Translations under genes and position numbers: made by a program | In this document: one piece after another, positions 44,400 through 55,894 of the stretch | Numbering within the stretch: position 1 is the first letter of the stretch | How the letters are laid out: each line of letters starts with the position of its first letter | The notes under the pieces: generated by a model | What the model was told of the DNA's origin: nothing | Seen by the model: only the letters and a program-made list of their open reading frames with translations | Databases searched by the model: none | Assembly: GCA_963920525.1 (NCBI GenBank) | Contig: OY986435.1 | Location: forward strand, 297,908,708 to 297,972,707 | Direction: 5' to 3' | Length of the DNA: 64,000 nucleotides | Origin: Dichetophora obliterata | Taxonomy: Eukaryota > Arthropoda > Insecta > Diptera > Sciomyzidae

Positions 44400-46536
44400 T
44401 TTTAGTTTACGGGTCACGTACTCTTTCAGTAGACTACGGCCACCTTGCAATCATACATTTGCTTATATTCGGTAATTGTTCAACAAACCAGGCTGAAAGA
44501 TTTAGGTTGTAAATCTTTAAACTCAACTAATACTAAATAGTACGAAGCCATTAGTAAATACTACAAATGTAATGAAAGAACTTACGAATAATATACTTAT
44601 TAGTCGAAGATCATTCTTCAGATCAACAGATGGTTAGAGGCATTTAAGCTAATATCGCATATGAACCTGGACTATAGGCAAATTTATGTTTTAAAGTAGT
44701 TAAACACAAGAATAAAGCAAAGTAAAATAAATTTAAAAAACTAAATATTTTCCCAAAAGTCAGCTTAAAACATCGTTTTTCTGTTATAAAGATAACCCGA
44801 TTTGGATAATTTTTTAATTTTTTGTAAACTTTATAAAATTGCTAACAATCTTGCAACATTAAAATTTGAGAAAATTGTAGCGATCTAGGCAAGGGCAAAG
44901 CTTCTAATTCAAAAACGAAAAAAAAAAATAATTAGGAAATTCTGAATAAAGTAGGCTAATTTTAGATCAAGCACTAATTTTTAAAAAAATCTGATGACAA
45001 ATTCATGTTAAGAAAACGCTTTTGCATAAGAATATCTAATGGTCAAAAACTTTTTATGACTAAAATTTGACCCAAATATTCCCAATGATCTATATATAGT
45101 ACACCAAAATACTTGTTTACATGATACGTCACGTTTATCAAAGTACCGTTTTTTTTTTTTGTTCATATACTCAGTACTCATCAATACCTCGTGGGAGGTT
45201 GTGTGATTGCATTATTTGGTGCTACTATTTTTGAATTATTAATTTGTAATATTTTCAAAATGACTGAATATACTGGCACCGTTTGTACGGTAAGTAAAAT
45301 TTTGTACATTTACAAGTGAATAAATACTATATTTTGGTCCAATTGATATTTATGAAGAGTAGCTTGTTAGTTATATGCGTGAACGTTTCATTATTGTGTT
45401 TTAGTTTTGTTCTTGTGATACCTTAAAGTTTGGTGACCTATATATAGGACGGCTTCAAAAACCACTCTTTTCAATAAACTTTTATAAACCTAAAGCACTG
45501 TTTTTTATTTCTCATTTGCTTCTAAAATAATATAAAAGTACTTTTAAAAAGACCACGCTCAAGCAATGGGCATATCTGGGTTAAATAGGAAACTCGATTT
45601 GAAACATTTTTTTATTCTTCTAAAAATTCACTTTATTTAGCGGCCCACCCAGTTTGAGAATTTTCTGGACTTTTTTTCGAGTTACGTGCTTATATTAAAC
45701 AAAATCAGAATCAAGCCTTGCAGGGAGGTTCTGGAATATGTTTAGAAAATGAATGGACCCCAAAACCCATCTTTATATATTTATGCAAAACCTCTTTATA
45801 TATTTATGCATACGTTTTGATATAAATATGTATAAATATATATATAAATATTTTAAATAATTCATACAAAAAGTATGCTTTTAAACTCGATTTTAGTAAC
45901 GTGCATGCTGCTAGAACTGATGCATGGTGTAAAAGCAATAAGTCAGTTGATGTCCATGCGGGGAACATTTCAAGAATAGCGAAAACTCTAATTCTTAATT
46001 TTTGCGAATTATATAGATTTTTACCTAATAAATCCAAATTTGATAAATATCAGGCCGCTCGCCATTGGTTTATGAGTTAAAGGCTTCCAAAACTAGAAAA
46101 AAATAGTATGAAAATTTTGCTGGTTTTATTAATTTTAAAAAAAGAAATATTGGGTACTTTTTGTATTCTTATTTGAAAAGAGGAAAACTTTGGGGGCTAA
46201 ATAGTAATTAATGCAATTTTATTTAAGACTAAAGGAGACATCACATAATTTAATTTACTAAATTACTACGAATATTTGTTGAGAAAAAATTTTTGAAATT
46301 ACATAAAAAAAAAAAATTAATTTGAAAATGTTTCGGGCATGATACGAGAAAGATTTATACCCCTTTTTGAAATATATATAATTTTGTTATGTGTACAGCG
46401 TCTGTCAACCGGTGTATCATGATAAAATTAGAACAAAAAAATCTCAGAATATAGAATTATATAGGTTACATTTTCTTTATGTGCATTCTACTACTTTATG
46501 CCTTTAACCCCCCCTAGAACGAATCCTGCGGACTTC
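44400..46536 (+). repeat. Long interspersed repeat, copy A (~2.1 kb)
   Basis: It is collinear with 60200-62197. Shared blocks: the tRNA-like GGGTCACGTACTC...AGTAGACTACGGCCA start, AAACTCAACTAA, TTAGTCGAAGATCATT, GCAAATTTATGTTTTAAAGT, GGAAACTCGATTTGAAAC (45587), CCAGTTTGAGAATTTTCTGGA, ATCAAGCC-GCAGGGAGGTT, TATAGGTTACATTTT and the C-rich end CCCCCCTAGAACGAATCCTGCGGAC (46507). The middle differs: copy A has the 45090-45447 insert, copy B the ACTAGC repeat. The right end resembles hAT ends with a GTCCGC/GGCGTC core. No ORF. Confidence 0.7.
45090..45447 (+). mobile_element. Short inverted-repeat element carrying an ATG/splice-donor unit
   Basis: The left end CTATATATAGTACACCAAAA and the reverse complement of the right end, CCTATATATAGGTCACCAAA, match over ~20 bp. 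The segment is absent from copy B of the host repeat. Inside, ATGACTGAATATACTGG at 45260 opens a 10-codon frame ending ACG/GTAAGT, a consensus donor, so it could be a leftover first exon of a DNA transposon. Confidence 0.5.
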
Positions 46537-46539
46537 CTT

Positions 46540-46855
46540 GTACTAGCACTACTTACATTTTTCATCGTGTGTATGCATAGAATAGCGTATGTGCATTTGG
46601 GATATAAATACTCTACCGATACCTTACATTTTCATGCAAACATGGTTTGCAAACACGACTCCGATTGCCAGAACAGCAATATTTGTACTTTATTTTATTA
46701 AAGGTAAGTTCGTATGATGGTTCTTATACTTTACAGAAGGTAGCTAACTAGATGCGGCCATGACTTTGCAAAAGTAATGGGGATTCGGAAGGGACGTTGC
46801 ATGCCTCGCGAACGAAAAGTAAGTAGGCTATAAAGCATTATAGGAGATTGGTTTT
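46540..46855. other. Unassigned sequence between copy A and the LINE tail
   Basis: No gene recognised. A 67-codon frame at 46498-46701 overlaps the repeat end and has no support. Confidence 0.35.
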
Positions 46856-46859
46856 TCTC

Positions 46860-48360
46860 ACTTACGTCGGCTTCGGTCAGTCAATCGTCACAGTGTTCCT
46901 GTGGACTATTACGTTGGGTTTGGTTGGTCGATCGTCCACTATAGTTGTAATCGTTGGGTTGGTTGGTTGGTTTAGATGGTGATTCTACATGCAAGTAGGA
47001 TCCAAGTAGCTCTAGTGAGCCGTTTTGATACCATAACCTCGTGTTTCTGTTGGTTGACTGGGCAGCGCACTGCTAGGTTATAACCATCCGGTGCGATTGA
47101 TGAACGTTAGGAGATTGTTGATTTTTGTTGTTGAGAGTTCCTCTAGGTTGCTGAGGAAGGGCCTGCCAAGCGTTGCTAGTCTGGACCTGGCCAGGGCCGG
47201 GCAGGTGCACAGAAAGTGTGTTAGTGTTTCTTTTTCATTTGGGTCATCGCAGCTGCGACAGTGGGTGTTGAAAGGTAATCCGATTCTCTCGGCATGAACT
47301 CCGATGCACCAGTGACCCGTAATAATAGCCGTTAATCTGGCTATGTCGCTCCGGGGCTTTGATAGCAACTGTTGAGTTCTGCCTATATTGTAGAGGGGCC
47401 ATATTTTTCTTGATGTGCTGCAGGTTGGTAGTTTTCTCCATCTACGACCGGCTAAGGTTAAGTAGTAAGAACGAATTCCTCCCTTGACTGTGTTCAGTGG
47501 AACTTCGACTGGTTCCGCTCTGGAAACGTCAAGGGAAGAACCCCGCCTGGCCAATTCATCCGCCTTTTCATTACCATCAATGTTCCTATGGCCGGGAACC
47601 CAGATTATGGTAATGCTAAGTTGGTGACTTAGCCGGGCCAGTTCATCCTTACACTGCCTTACCAGTTTGGAGTTGGTACTGATCGCAGCTAAAGATTTAA
47701 CGGCAGCTTGGCTATCCGTCAGAATAGCTGCGTTAAGGTGGTTGGTATTAGCTCTCCTTAAGGTGCGACAAGCTTCTCTTATCGCAAAAAGCTCGGCCTG
47801 AAAGACGCTGGCTGAGTTTGGTAGACGAAACGAGTCCGCCACCCCCAGTTTCTCAGAGTATATGCCCGCTCCCACTCCGCACTCCATCTTGGAGCCATCC
47901 GTGTAAAAGGACACATCGAAGGCTAGATCAATTCCCCCATTGCGCCATTCCACCCTGGTGGGAAACTTGGTTGTAAAGGATTTCGTGAAGTCGAGTTTGG
48001 GGGTGTCGTAGTCCGTTTTTCCAGGAAGCAGTTCCCGAGGTAGCGGATTAAGAATGTTGCTGTGTCCATATGGTCTATTTCGCCAGTTGTACGACTCTCT
48101 GAGTCTGACTGCACTGTTTGTTGCGGTAAACTTAATGTGTAAATCTATGGGGAGTAAATGTGTCAGGACATTAAGTGCATCAGTGGGGCATGAGCGGATA
48201 CCCCCCGTGATACCTACGCATGCGGATCGCTGGATACTCGTTGGGTACTATTACGTCGGCTTCGGCTAATAATCATCCACTGTGGTATTTGGGTGAACTA
48301 TTACTGACTTTGGGTGACTTCGGTAGGTCGATCATCCACTTTAGCTAACTGATTAAAAGT
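46860..48360 (-). mobile_element. 3' end of a non-LTR retrotransposon with RNase H, flanked by related tail sequence
   Basis: The 5'-truncated coding end (48227-47078) is followed on the minus strand by a 3' untranslated region with GAATCACCATCTAAACC and a degenerate AACC-rich run, and by TTACGTCGGCTTCGG-containing units (46860-46960, plus-strand spelling). Similar units (TATTACGTCGGCTTCGGCTAA, GGTCGATCATCCACT) lie at 48245-48350, that is upstream of the truncated 5' end. This would fit insertion next to, or into, the tail of another copy. Confidence 0.75.
47078..48227 (-). CDS. LINE ORF2 C-terminus: RNase H domain and zinc-knuckle tail, open frame
   Basis: The frame is open from about 48227 (family-like start ACVGITGGIRSCPTDALNV, then LLPIDLHIK) to the stop at 47078. 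The often-predicted start at 47953 is only an internal GTG (Val). The RNase H domain has its acidic and histidine residues in place: Asp in YTDGSK, Glu in FQAELFAIREA, Asp in LTDSQAAVKS, His in WVPGHRNIDGNEKADELA with the final Asp. The tail has CRSCDDPNEKETLTHFLC, a Cys/His knuckle common to I/Loa/R1-type elements. The enzyme removes the RNA strand during element copying. Endonuclease and reverse transcriptase are missing. The intact ~380 codons suggest a young insertion. Clade: I/Loa-like by domain content, not proven. Confidence 0.88.
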
Positions 48361-48364
48361 ATAT

Positions 48365-49362
48365 ACATAAATATAGCAGGGTATTTTAAGCCATATATGA
48401 AGCGTATAATTCTAACGTGAAGATCTAAATTGCTACCTTAAAACAGTTTAGTCGAGTCTTGCCAAAGCGTAGTCATCATTCCGTACTTTTCCGAACAAAG
48501 AATATTAGCGAACCCGAACCTGAATCCGAGAACACTACAAAGCAGCCCTCGTCCATATCGCGAATAAATATCATAGGTAGCGAATAAATCTCTACGAGCA
48601 ACGTATCATTTTTGCATTTTTCATAGTATTGTGTATTAAAAGACAAAAGATTAAACTCAAAATAAGAATTTTACACTAAGAGAAACATATTTATATTTGA
48701 ATACTTGAAAGATATTTCTATACACTGAGAGAAATTTTTTATAGTAAAACAAAGAATTATTTGAGTAGAAAAAAATCGAATTACACCACATCTTTTTAAT
48801 TGGCGAAAGTTCGAAAGTCTTTCGTCTGAGCCTAGAGCAACTAAATCATACCTCAGCCTTGGAAGAAAAACCTCTTACACAATAAATTATAAAACGAGTT
48901 AAAACCTTGTTTATTTTATGATATTTGCTTACTGCACAAACTAGTTTAATATAGGCAAGTAAAAATTGCAGCTCAAACCTTACGAGCAAATTACGTTTGT
49001 CCTTATTGAGCTGGACTGGTACTAATTTTTGATGAGCTAGTAAATTTTTTATTAGTGTGTGAGCTAGTTGGCTACTCTGTAGAATTTTTCACTATTTTTG
49101 TCATATACTAAAAACAAAAGTTAAAGTTGTTAAAAAAAAAACGCCAAAAAAAAAATTTCGCCCAAATATGTAACAAGTTCGCTTAATTTGTTTGGGCCTC
49201 TTTTCATATGAAAAATTACTTCATTTTGCATGCATGAATCATTTCTCAATTTGAGGCAGCCACTTTAACCTTGCATGCATGAAGTTAATTATGTAATTTT
49301 GTATTTATGTTTTAGGCGATATTTCCTCCCGCTATAATAAAATTAAAAAAAAATTTTTAGAG
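48365..49362. other. AT-rich stretch, no recognised feature
   Basis: Two phrases, ACACTAAGAGAAAC (48673) and ACACTGAGAGAAAT (48723), resemble MITE starts but lack partners. No gene seen. Confidence 0.4.
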
Positions 49363-49370
49363 TAATTTAA

Positions 49371-50721
49371 CCCTCCGTGTTGCTAGTTAGTATTTGCCTA
49401 CGCGCTGTGGCTAGTGTAACGATATCGTCAAAGCCATTTTTTAACCCCTTCAAAAATAATTTTTGGCAAAATTTTTTTTTTTAGTTATTGATAAACATTT
49501 CAATTAAAGGAAAAAAAAGTGTTTTGGCCAAAATGTCCACTCAGTTTTGCACCAAAAATTTCGGAATAGCCGAAACGAGTTTTTATTCAATTTTTATTAC
49601 AAAATTCATATCTCCAGCCCTAATTAATATTAAGGAAAAATATTGTAGGGATTAAAGCTTCATATATATGTCTTAAAAATAACCAACCCTGATTTGGCTC
49701 CGTTAATAAAACCATAATTATTTTGCAACCTGAAACTTGGCTTTTTTTCGAGTAAAAAAATGTTCAAAAAATTGAAAGTTTTATTGGATTGTTTAAAATA
49801 GTTTTTACACGGTTATTTTTAATTTGTTTAATTATCTTTTTTAAGTTTTTTTTTATTATTTTTAAAAAATTTTAAATTTATTCAAAATAACAAATATTAT
49901 TGTACAAAAATTAAAAATATTTTAAGTTCTGCATTTGCAATAAGTATCATCACATGCTGTTCTTTTTGTGAAAGAGAGACTGTTCTCTTTTTATTAGTAG
50001 GAGGGCAGCAACTGCAAATATGCCTGTTCTGGTTTTCAAAGCGAACTGGCCTGTCTTCACGTTGTAAAGGCGTTTTCAGTATACACCTGTTGAATTCCTT
50101 AGTTGTGATTTGTAATGTTGGAACTTCTAAACAAGTCACTAAATAAGGTCGTATTAGGTCTAGCCCAAGTTCCATCAGAAAGTCTATTCTAACCATACTG
50201 TCAATGTCTGGGTTGAAATTGAAGATAATATTATAATTAACTCCACCTTGAACAAGCATTCCATAAAAATTCTCATTGGCCATCTGCTACTTATTCTAGC
50301 GACAGATTATTTTCCACCCATTTTATCAAACGTATCTACTCCATACTTTGCTTTATTATAAAACAATATGATTTCTGGTTTTGGAGGCAACAATGGTTCT
50401 TGTGATAACATTCTTCCAGTTTTGTGCAAACTGAATAAAGCTAGAAATTACTTCATTTGGAGCAAAAATAACAACATTTTTACTTACCAAAAATAGTAAA
50501 AAAATCACGTCCTGTGGCTACTGTAACGATTTCGTAGTCGGTCCAACTTTGCACTCACAGTTCGGATAAACGGCTAAACCAAAACTGACGCGGCTTGGCA
50601 GGTGTTCATACAAAGGTTCAAAGTTTTTTAGGAGGAGATACCAACCGTCGCTCATTGCAAATGTCTGAGATACAGCTATGTCGTAAAAAGTAGGGTGACG
50701 GTACATTAGCCACACGGAGGG
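49371..50721 (-). mobile_element. piggyBac-like transposon, TTAA-flanked, decayed
   Basis: TTAA (49367-49370) then CCCTCCGTGTTGCTA; at the right CCACACGGAGGG then TTAA (50722-50725). The ends are inverted repeats of ~14 bp. The interior carries, on the minus strand, piggyBac transposase remains. Subterminal copies of CTGTGGCTA-TGTAACGAT-TCGT occur at 49402 and 50513. At 1351 bp it is shorter than intact piggyBac elements, having lost the N-terminal coding half. Confidence 0.88.
49897..50410 (-). pseudogene. piggyBac transposase C-terminal relic
   Basis: Minus strand from 50410: PKPEIILFYNKAKYGVDTFD then KMGGK and a stop. This is the YNKTKGGVDTFDKM motif that carries the last catalytic Asp of the piggyBac DDD/E core. 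Then a 128-codon frame (50283-49897): NYNIIFNFNPDIDSMVRIDF, LMELGLDLIRPYL, and a Cys-rich tail with PVRFENQNRHICSCCPPTNK, the expected place of the C-terminal cysteine-rich (PHD-like) DNA-binding domain, here losing its last Cys pairs. A stop after GGK and frame changes make it inactive. The N-terminal half and the first two catalytic aspartates are not recognisable. Confidence 0.85.
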
Positions 50722-50804
50722 TTAAATGAATGCTAGTAATAAATAAAATGTTACTCATACGCAACGGTGTACTTGATGAGAAGACCGAATGATGATAAGA
50801 AGAA

Positions 50805-50919
50805 ATTATGTTGACTTTATATGATTTAAATACAAATTCTAAATGTTTGATAGTTTAAATCATACTTGATTTTAAAAACATTTAGAATTTGTATTTAAAT
50901 CATATAAAGTCAACATAAT
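50805..50919. repeat. Perfect 44-bp inverted repeat with 27-base loop
   Basis: 50805-50848 (starting ATTATGTTGACTTTATATG, ending AATTCTAAATGTTT) is the exact reverse complement of 50876-50919. All 44 positions match by eye. The loop contains a weak partial copy of the stem (TTTAAATCATA). Confidence 0.95.
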
Positions 50920-50924
50920 AAATA

Positions 50925-52925
50925 TAGAGGTCATTTAGGAAAAAAACTTTGATAAGAAGAAATTTTACATAATTTTCGACATAATTTTATCAACGTCTTC
51001 AAGATACCGTGAGGAATTATGTCCTTGTGAGCAATTTTTACATACCATTTATTTATAGTCTTAGTATTGTTCTCTTCATATATTTCTAAGTTCTAGACAT
51101 GTAAAAATTGCTAGGACGTTTTAATTTTATTCAACTATTCAAATTCCAAGAATTGACAAGTTAGTAACCACAACTTCAACAATAACATAAGTGCTGTTGA
51201 TGACCCAAGTTTGCCTCAAATGTGCATTGTAAACATGTTGGTTGATATAAAATAGAACATACAAAAAGTGAACATAAACGAAAAATTGCTGACAGTAATG
51301 TTTTTATCAACACACACATACGAACACTTTAACAAAATTTATATAGAAATACACATACATGAAAATATATTTTGTACATAAATGTGTACATATATTTATT
51401 TTTTTCGTTTTTTTTTGTTTTTCGAATATGGCGCGCACCCAAAAACCACGCCACCTGGTGTGCCGGAATTAAGTGACATTTATTGAAACACATTGAAGCA
51501 GGAATTGCTGCCGTAGGGCAGCCAATTTCATAACACGAACACACACTGACAAAAAGAGATATCCTGCTGTGACAAGTAAACGAACATACTACATACATAT
51601 ATGCTAAGCTCACACATAAACACAAACTCGAAGGTAAGTTTTTGAAATAACGAGACTTTAGAAACAAACAAAAGAAAACTTGTTTTTTTTTCTCGTGACA
51701 GTGAAACAACGTTAAACGAGAACCTTCTATACTGCACCTTTGGGAGTCTGTGCACTGTCGTTCACTACTAAGTGCTGGTTGTATGGAAGAAAATATTGTT
51801 GTTGTTGTAATAGTATTAGTAGTTGTAGTAATAAGCAAGTGTGGGAGCATAAAAGGTGAATGCTTCAAGGGCCTCCCTCTAGTGTTTTATACATACATCT
51901 GTCTGCGTTGACAAAAAAAAAAAAAAATAGCATCAACAATAAAAAATCTTCAAATATAACAAAACAAAAGCAAAAATATCAACGCTAAACTTCAAGGCAA
52001 GGCTTTGAACTCTTTTCATTGTTTTCACTGAGTGTGCGCACATACACACATATATATATACATATATTCTATGCACATATTTGTGTCCTATGCTGCTATA
52101 AAAATGTTTTTCCTACTTGTTTTTTATTTTTATTTATTATTGTTAGTGTTATGGTTATTTTCTAGAGATCTAGATATGCTTTGCTCATCGGAAATCGTTT
52201 GGTACGGAAATCTTACCCGCCGGTAAGAGTTAAGTTAAGAAAAAAGTAACTATTTTCACCATATTCGTATGCAAAGAATAAATATCAGAGAAAACATAAA
52301 AATTTATTGACTACAATCTACTTCCGGTATGCTTTAAGTAGAAAAAAATCGTCTATTGACTTTGTCTCTCTGTAAACCGCAAATTACAGCTTTGGTATTG
52401 ACGTTCAATATAAAATTTTTTATTGTTTTTTGGCGCATCGGAAACACTCTTTGCAGAGGGGAAAAAAATCATAATCGAATATATATAAAACCATTATTTA
52501 AAAATAAAAGAGTAGTAGTATGTGACGCAAAACTTAGAATAACTGAGTTTTGGAAATTTGGAAATCTAATTTTAAGTTATATTTTACTTGGTACTTTCAT
52601 CAGTTCTGGCACACAGTGTAGTATCCTTGGATTCAGAAAGCTAATGGACATGCTATAGAATTGTTTACATTCTTTTTTTTTACATTTGATAAGTGACAGA
52701 TGCACTTTCTTTTCGCGCCAAAAAATGTTCAGTATTTCGTTTATAGCCATGTAATGGGATATAGAATGAGGTAAAGCATTGCTTTGCCAGTACGGAAAAA
52801 ATTCCCACCAAAGAATTCCGTTTACGGATAAAAAGTTTTTATTGTTAAAGAGATTTTAAACAAACAAAATAAAAGAGTGTTTGCTTGGTCATCTCAACAA
52901 CCTTAAAAACTAGTTCCTAGGTTTC
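50925..52925. other. Non-coding stretch with simple repeats
   Basis: ACACACATACGAAC (51310) and CATACACACATATATATATACATATA (about 52040) are microsatellite-like. TGTTGTTGTTGTAATAGTATTAGTAGTTGTAG is at 51800. A 179-codon minus frame (51868-51329) has Thr/Ile/Ser-rich low-complexity sequence from these repeats and no domain I recognise. Confidence 0.4.
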
Positions 52926-52929
52926 GAAG

Positions 52930-53225
52930 AAGTAACCAAACGGTTTCAGATATGGTCTAGTAGGGAGTCTCCTATGATGGTGTTACAAAACTCCACTTTC
53001 GATGCTTTAGAAAATGTTGTAAATAATGTAGAGAGTACCCTAAATAACACCCTGTGCTGATTCCAACAAAATTCTGCTCATAAGGCAAAAAAACCACAAA
53101 TTTGGTTGAGAAGCAATGTACCCTATTTTATTCCTACTGAGGATTGGCCTTCTACTAGCCCAGACCTAAGTCCATTGAACTACAAGTTATCGTCAGTTTT
53201 AGATAGCAATCCAGCTAGCACAAAA
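52930..53225 (+). pseudogene. Tc1/mariner-superfamily transposase relic
   Basis: Across frame breaks the plus strand reads GVSYDGVTKLHF (about 52972), LENVVNNVE (about 53011), FQQNSAHKAKKPQIWLRSNV (about 53065), PYFIPTEDWPSTSPDLSPLN and YKLSSVLDS. The FQQDSAPxHxAKxxQxWLxxN and DWPxxSPDLNPLDY motifs, which hold the second and third catalytic acids of this superfamily, are recognisable. In the first motif the Asp is replaced by Asn. The N-terminal half is missing. No terminal repeats found. Confidence 0.8.
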
Positions 53226-53229
53226 AAGT

Positions 53230-54050
53230 TGTAAAAGTGTCGCAAAAAAGACAGATATAAATCGTTATTGTAACATAATTACAACTGAAAAAGCAGATAT
53301 TTAACGCTTATTTTCTAACAAATTAGGTTGCAATTAGGTGAAAAATATGCTACAATAATATTATAAATGTGTTGTTGGTACTAACTTAAGTTGCACGCCA
53401 CATGATGAAACATACTTGAAATATTCAAAAAGTTTTTATTGTGTATTCTTACGTTACAATTCAGGTAAAAAACGTGAATGTAACAAATATCTTGTTTTAT
53501 TGAAGTTATTTGTTGTTATAATGACAGATTTTTTAACAAGGAAGGAATACTGATGACATAAATATTTCTGATTGAAAAAAGTTCTTAAAAAGTTTAAAAA
53601 TGTTTTGCATACACAGTTCCGTAATTAGATATTCATTAAACCAGTGATAACTTTTCGAAGTGTATTTTAAAAGTCAAAGACAAATTGGAATGATATAAAA
53701 AGATTTGAAATTAAGTTGAAAGTATGAAGAGTTATATACATAAATCTTACAACAAAGGCCATTTTGTCGATGAATGTTTGTGTTTTACCTCTAAAAAACT
53801 CACGTGCCACCAAAAAAAAAATTTGTGAAATAATTTGGAAATAAGAAATATTTCGAGTTTCTAGTTTCCGCGCAATAATCTTTAATATATAGCTAAATAC
53901 ATTTTTTTAAGTTCCTAGTGTCATATTGTACTGAAAATTCTAAAAGAAAATATTAAATACTACAGAAAATCGTATTAAAATTTATTCCAATTAAAATTCA
54001 TAGCACAGAAAAAAAAATCAAATATGGCGAGTATGAAGTTTTTAGACACT
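53230..54050. other. AT-rich stretch, no recognised feature
   Basis: No gene or clear element end. Confidence 0.4.
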
Positions 54051-54055
54051 TTCCA

Positions 54056-54605
54056 CATTCCAAAGTTCTTGCAACGAAATAATAATCTCAATACAGCGTT
54101 TTTGCAACTAACTAAATATTCAAAGTTACAAATATTTTTTTAAAGTTGCTGCAATTGAATAATAACCTAAATGCAGCATTAACTTACAAAAATTTATTTC
54201 AAAACTTTTTGCAACTGAATTATAACTCCAATACAACGTTCATGTAACTAATTACATCATATAAGTTGCAATGGTTTTTCATAAAGTTCTTGCAACAGAA
54301 TAATAACCTCAATCAAGTAAAATTTTGTCAGTTACAATTATGTTTTTTAAACTTGCATCAACTGAATAATAAACTTAATATAGCACAAATTTGCAATGAT
54401 TATTTTCAATGTTCGTGCAACTTAATAAAAACCTCAATTTAACGTTATTTTTCCTAACTAAATTTTTTGAGCTATAATAATGTTTCCTAAAGTTGTAGCA
54501 ACTGAATAATAACCTCAATACAGCATAAGATTGCAATGACTATTTTAAATGTTCTTCAAACTGAATAAAAATCTTATTTCAACCTTCATGCAATAAAAAA
54601 ATTCT
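54056..54605 (+). repeat. Tandem array of ~8 units with core CAACTGAATAATAACCTCAATA
   Basis: Units start AAAGTTCTTGCAAC- or AAAGTTGTAGCAACTG-like and hold GAATAATAACCTCAATA then CAGCA or CAACGTT. Starts lie at about 54062, 54142, 54203, 54282, 54347, 54408, 54489 and 54548. Spacing alternates between roughly 60 and 80 bp, so the higher-order unit may be a ~140-bp dimer. It is strongly diverged. Confidence 0.8.
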
Positions 54606-54609
54606 TATA

Positions 54610-55545
54610 ATTTCACAATGATTCATTGCCATTCAACGCCTATTTATGTTATTTGTGTAAATGAAGTTGGTTACTGATTTGTGAAAAAATAAAACAAAAA
54701 TGGATTACATGGTAATAGAAGCCTACACAAAGAAATAGACAAGCAACACAGAATTTTTTGTGAACAATAAAATTTATATTTTGCTTATGGCATTTTAGTG
54801 CGTCACAGTAAGATTGGAAACATTTAGTTTTAGTGACTTCCCTATAAGTTAATAAAAACATCTTCAAACCGGAGCTTTGAACATTTATTTGTTGATATAA
54901 CTTTATATAAACATAAAGAAACTTAGTCGCATCTAGGTTGCTAACTCGTTACTGTATTTGTTACAATTACAATACGCAAACATTTTTTACAAGTGCTACA
55001 AAAAGAAAATATAGTAATGTTAATTTAACGTAAAAACTACTTCTTTTTTTTTAAATTTTATGAAACCTTTTTACAACTAGTGCATTTATTCGTGACATAA
55101 TTAACACCATAGTTTAACTTTTTTGCAACAAAACAACAAAAGTTTAAATCGATACACTCACCAGGCAGTATAACAGTACCGAAACATATAAAGCAGATAG
55201 CAAAATGAGATTACACACACAAGGACAGTATTATAACCTATCAAACCTTCATAAAGGCAGCTTCAACCGAACACATAAGTAATGCTAGTAGTGCAATCAA
55301 TCTTCAATAATATTCGATTTCAAATACTACGAGAAATTTTTTTAGTGATTACATTTGATTTTTATTCGAGTATAAGCCAATACGACATGTACACACATAT
55401 ATATTCAAACAAACAAATTTACATATTTATAAGTATTAATTTTCGCTTTTGTGTACTCCATTTCACTCCGTTGTCACTTTATTGAATTAAAGAACTTTTT
55501 TCCTTTTCTCTTATTCTCGGACTTATGCTTATGCTAATAACATCA
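54610..55545. other. AT-rich stretch, no recognised feature
   Basis: No gene recognised. Confidence 0.4.
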
Positions 55546-55549
55546 AAAT

Positions 55550-55892
55550 TAAGGTGGGTCACCAAAAACTAAAATAAAAAGACACCCCTAGGATGAATGA
55601 TTACCTAGTGGTCCCAAGTGCAAAAATATAAAAACTTTGAAATATATACGTGAAGATGCCATTTAAGGCCCATAACGCCACAAAACAGGTATAGTATTCT
55701 TTGAGACCTATCTAAAAATATACTGTACTTCCTGATCGGACCAACAATGCCAAGGTTATATCTAAAATACCATTATGGCTGTTTTTGGGACACCCTAAAA
55801 AAATATACTGATAAACCATATTTGAGGTGAGTTTCATTCTAGGGTGTGTCTTTCTATAATAATTGTTTCCCCATATAATTCGATCCACCCTA
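55550..55892. mobile_element. MITE with AGGTGGGTC/GATCCACCCT ends
   Basis: The left end TTAAGGTGGGTCACC and the reverse complement of the right end, TTAGGGTGGATCGAA, match. Inner matched blocks are AAAGACACCCCTAGGATGAAT (left, 20 bp used) and AAAGACACACCCTAGAATGAA (right, reverse complemented). The interior is ~250 bp, with no ORF. Confidence 0.65.
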
Positions 55893-55894
55893 AT

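Noticed and set aside
48670..48740. ACACTAAGAGAAAC and ACACTGAGAGAAAT as MITE ends
   Set aside because: Direct, not inverted, only 50 bp apart, no matching right end.
51329..51868. 179-codon minus-strand frame
   Set aside because: Low-complexity Thr/Ile and Cys/Val-rich peptide from simple repeats; no domain, no splice or family support.
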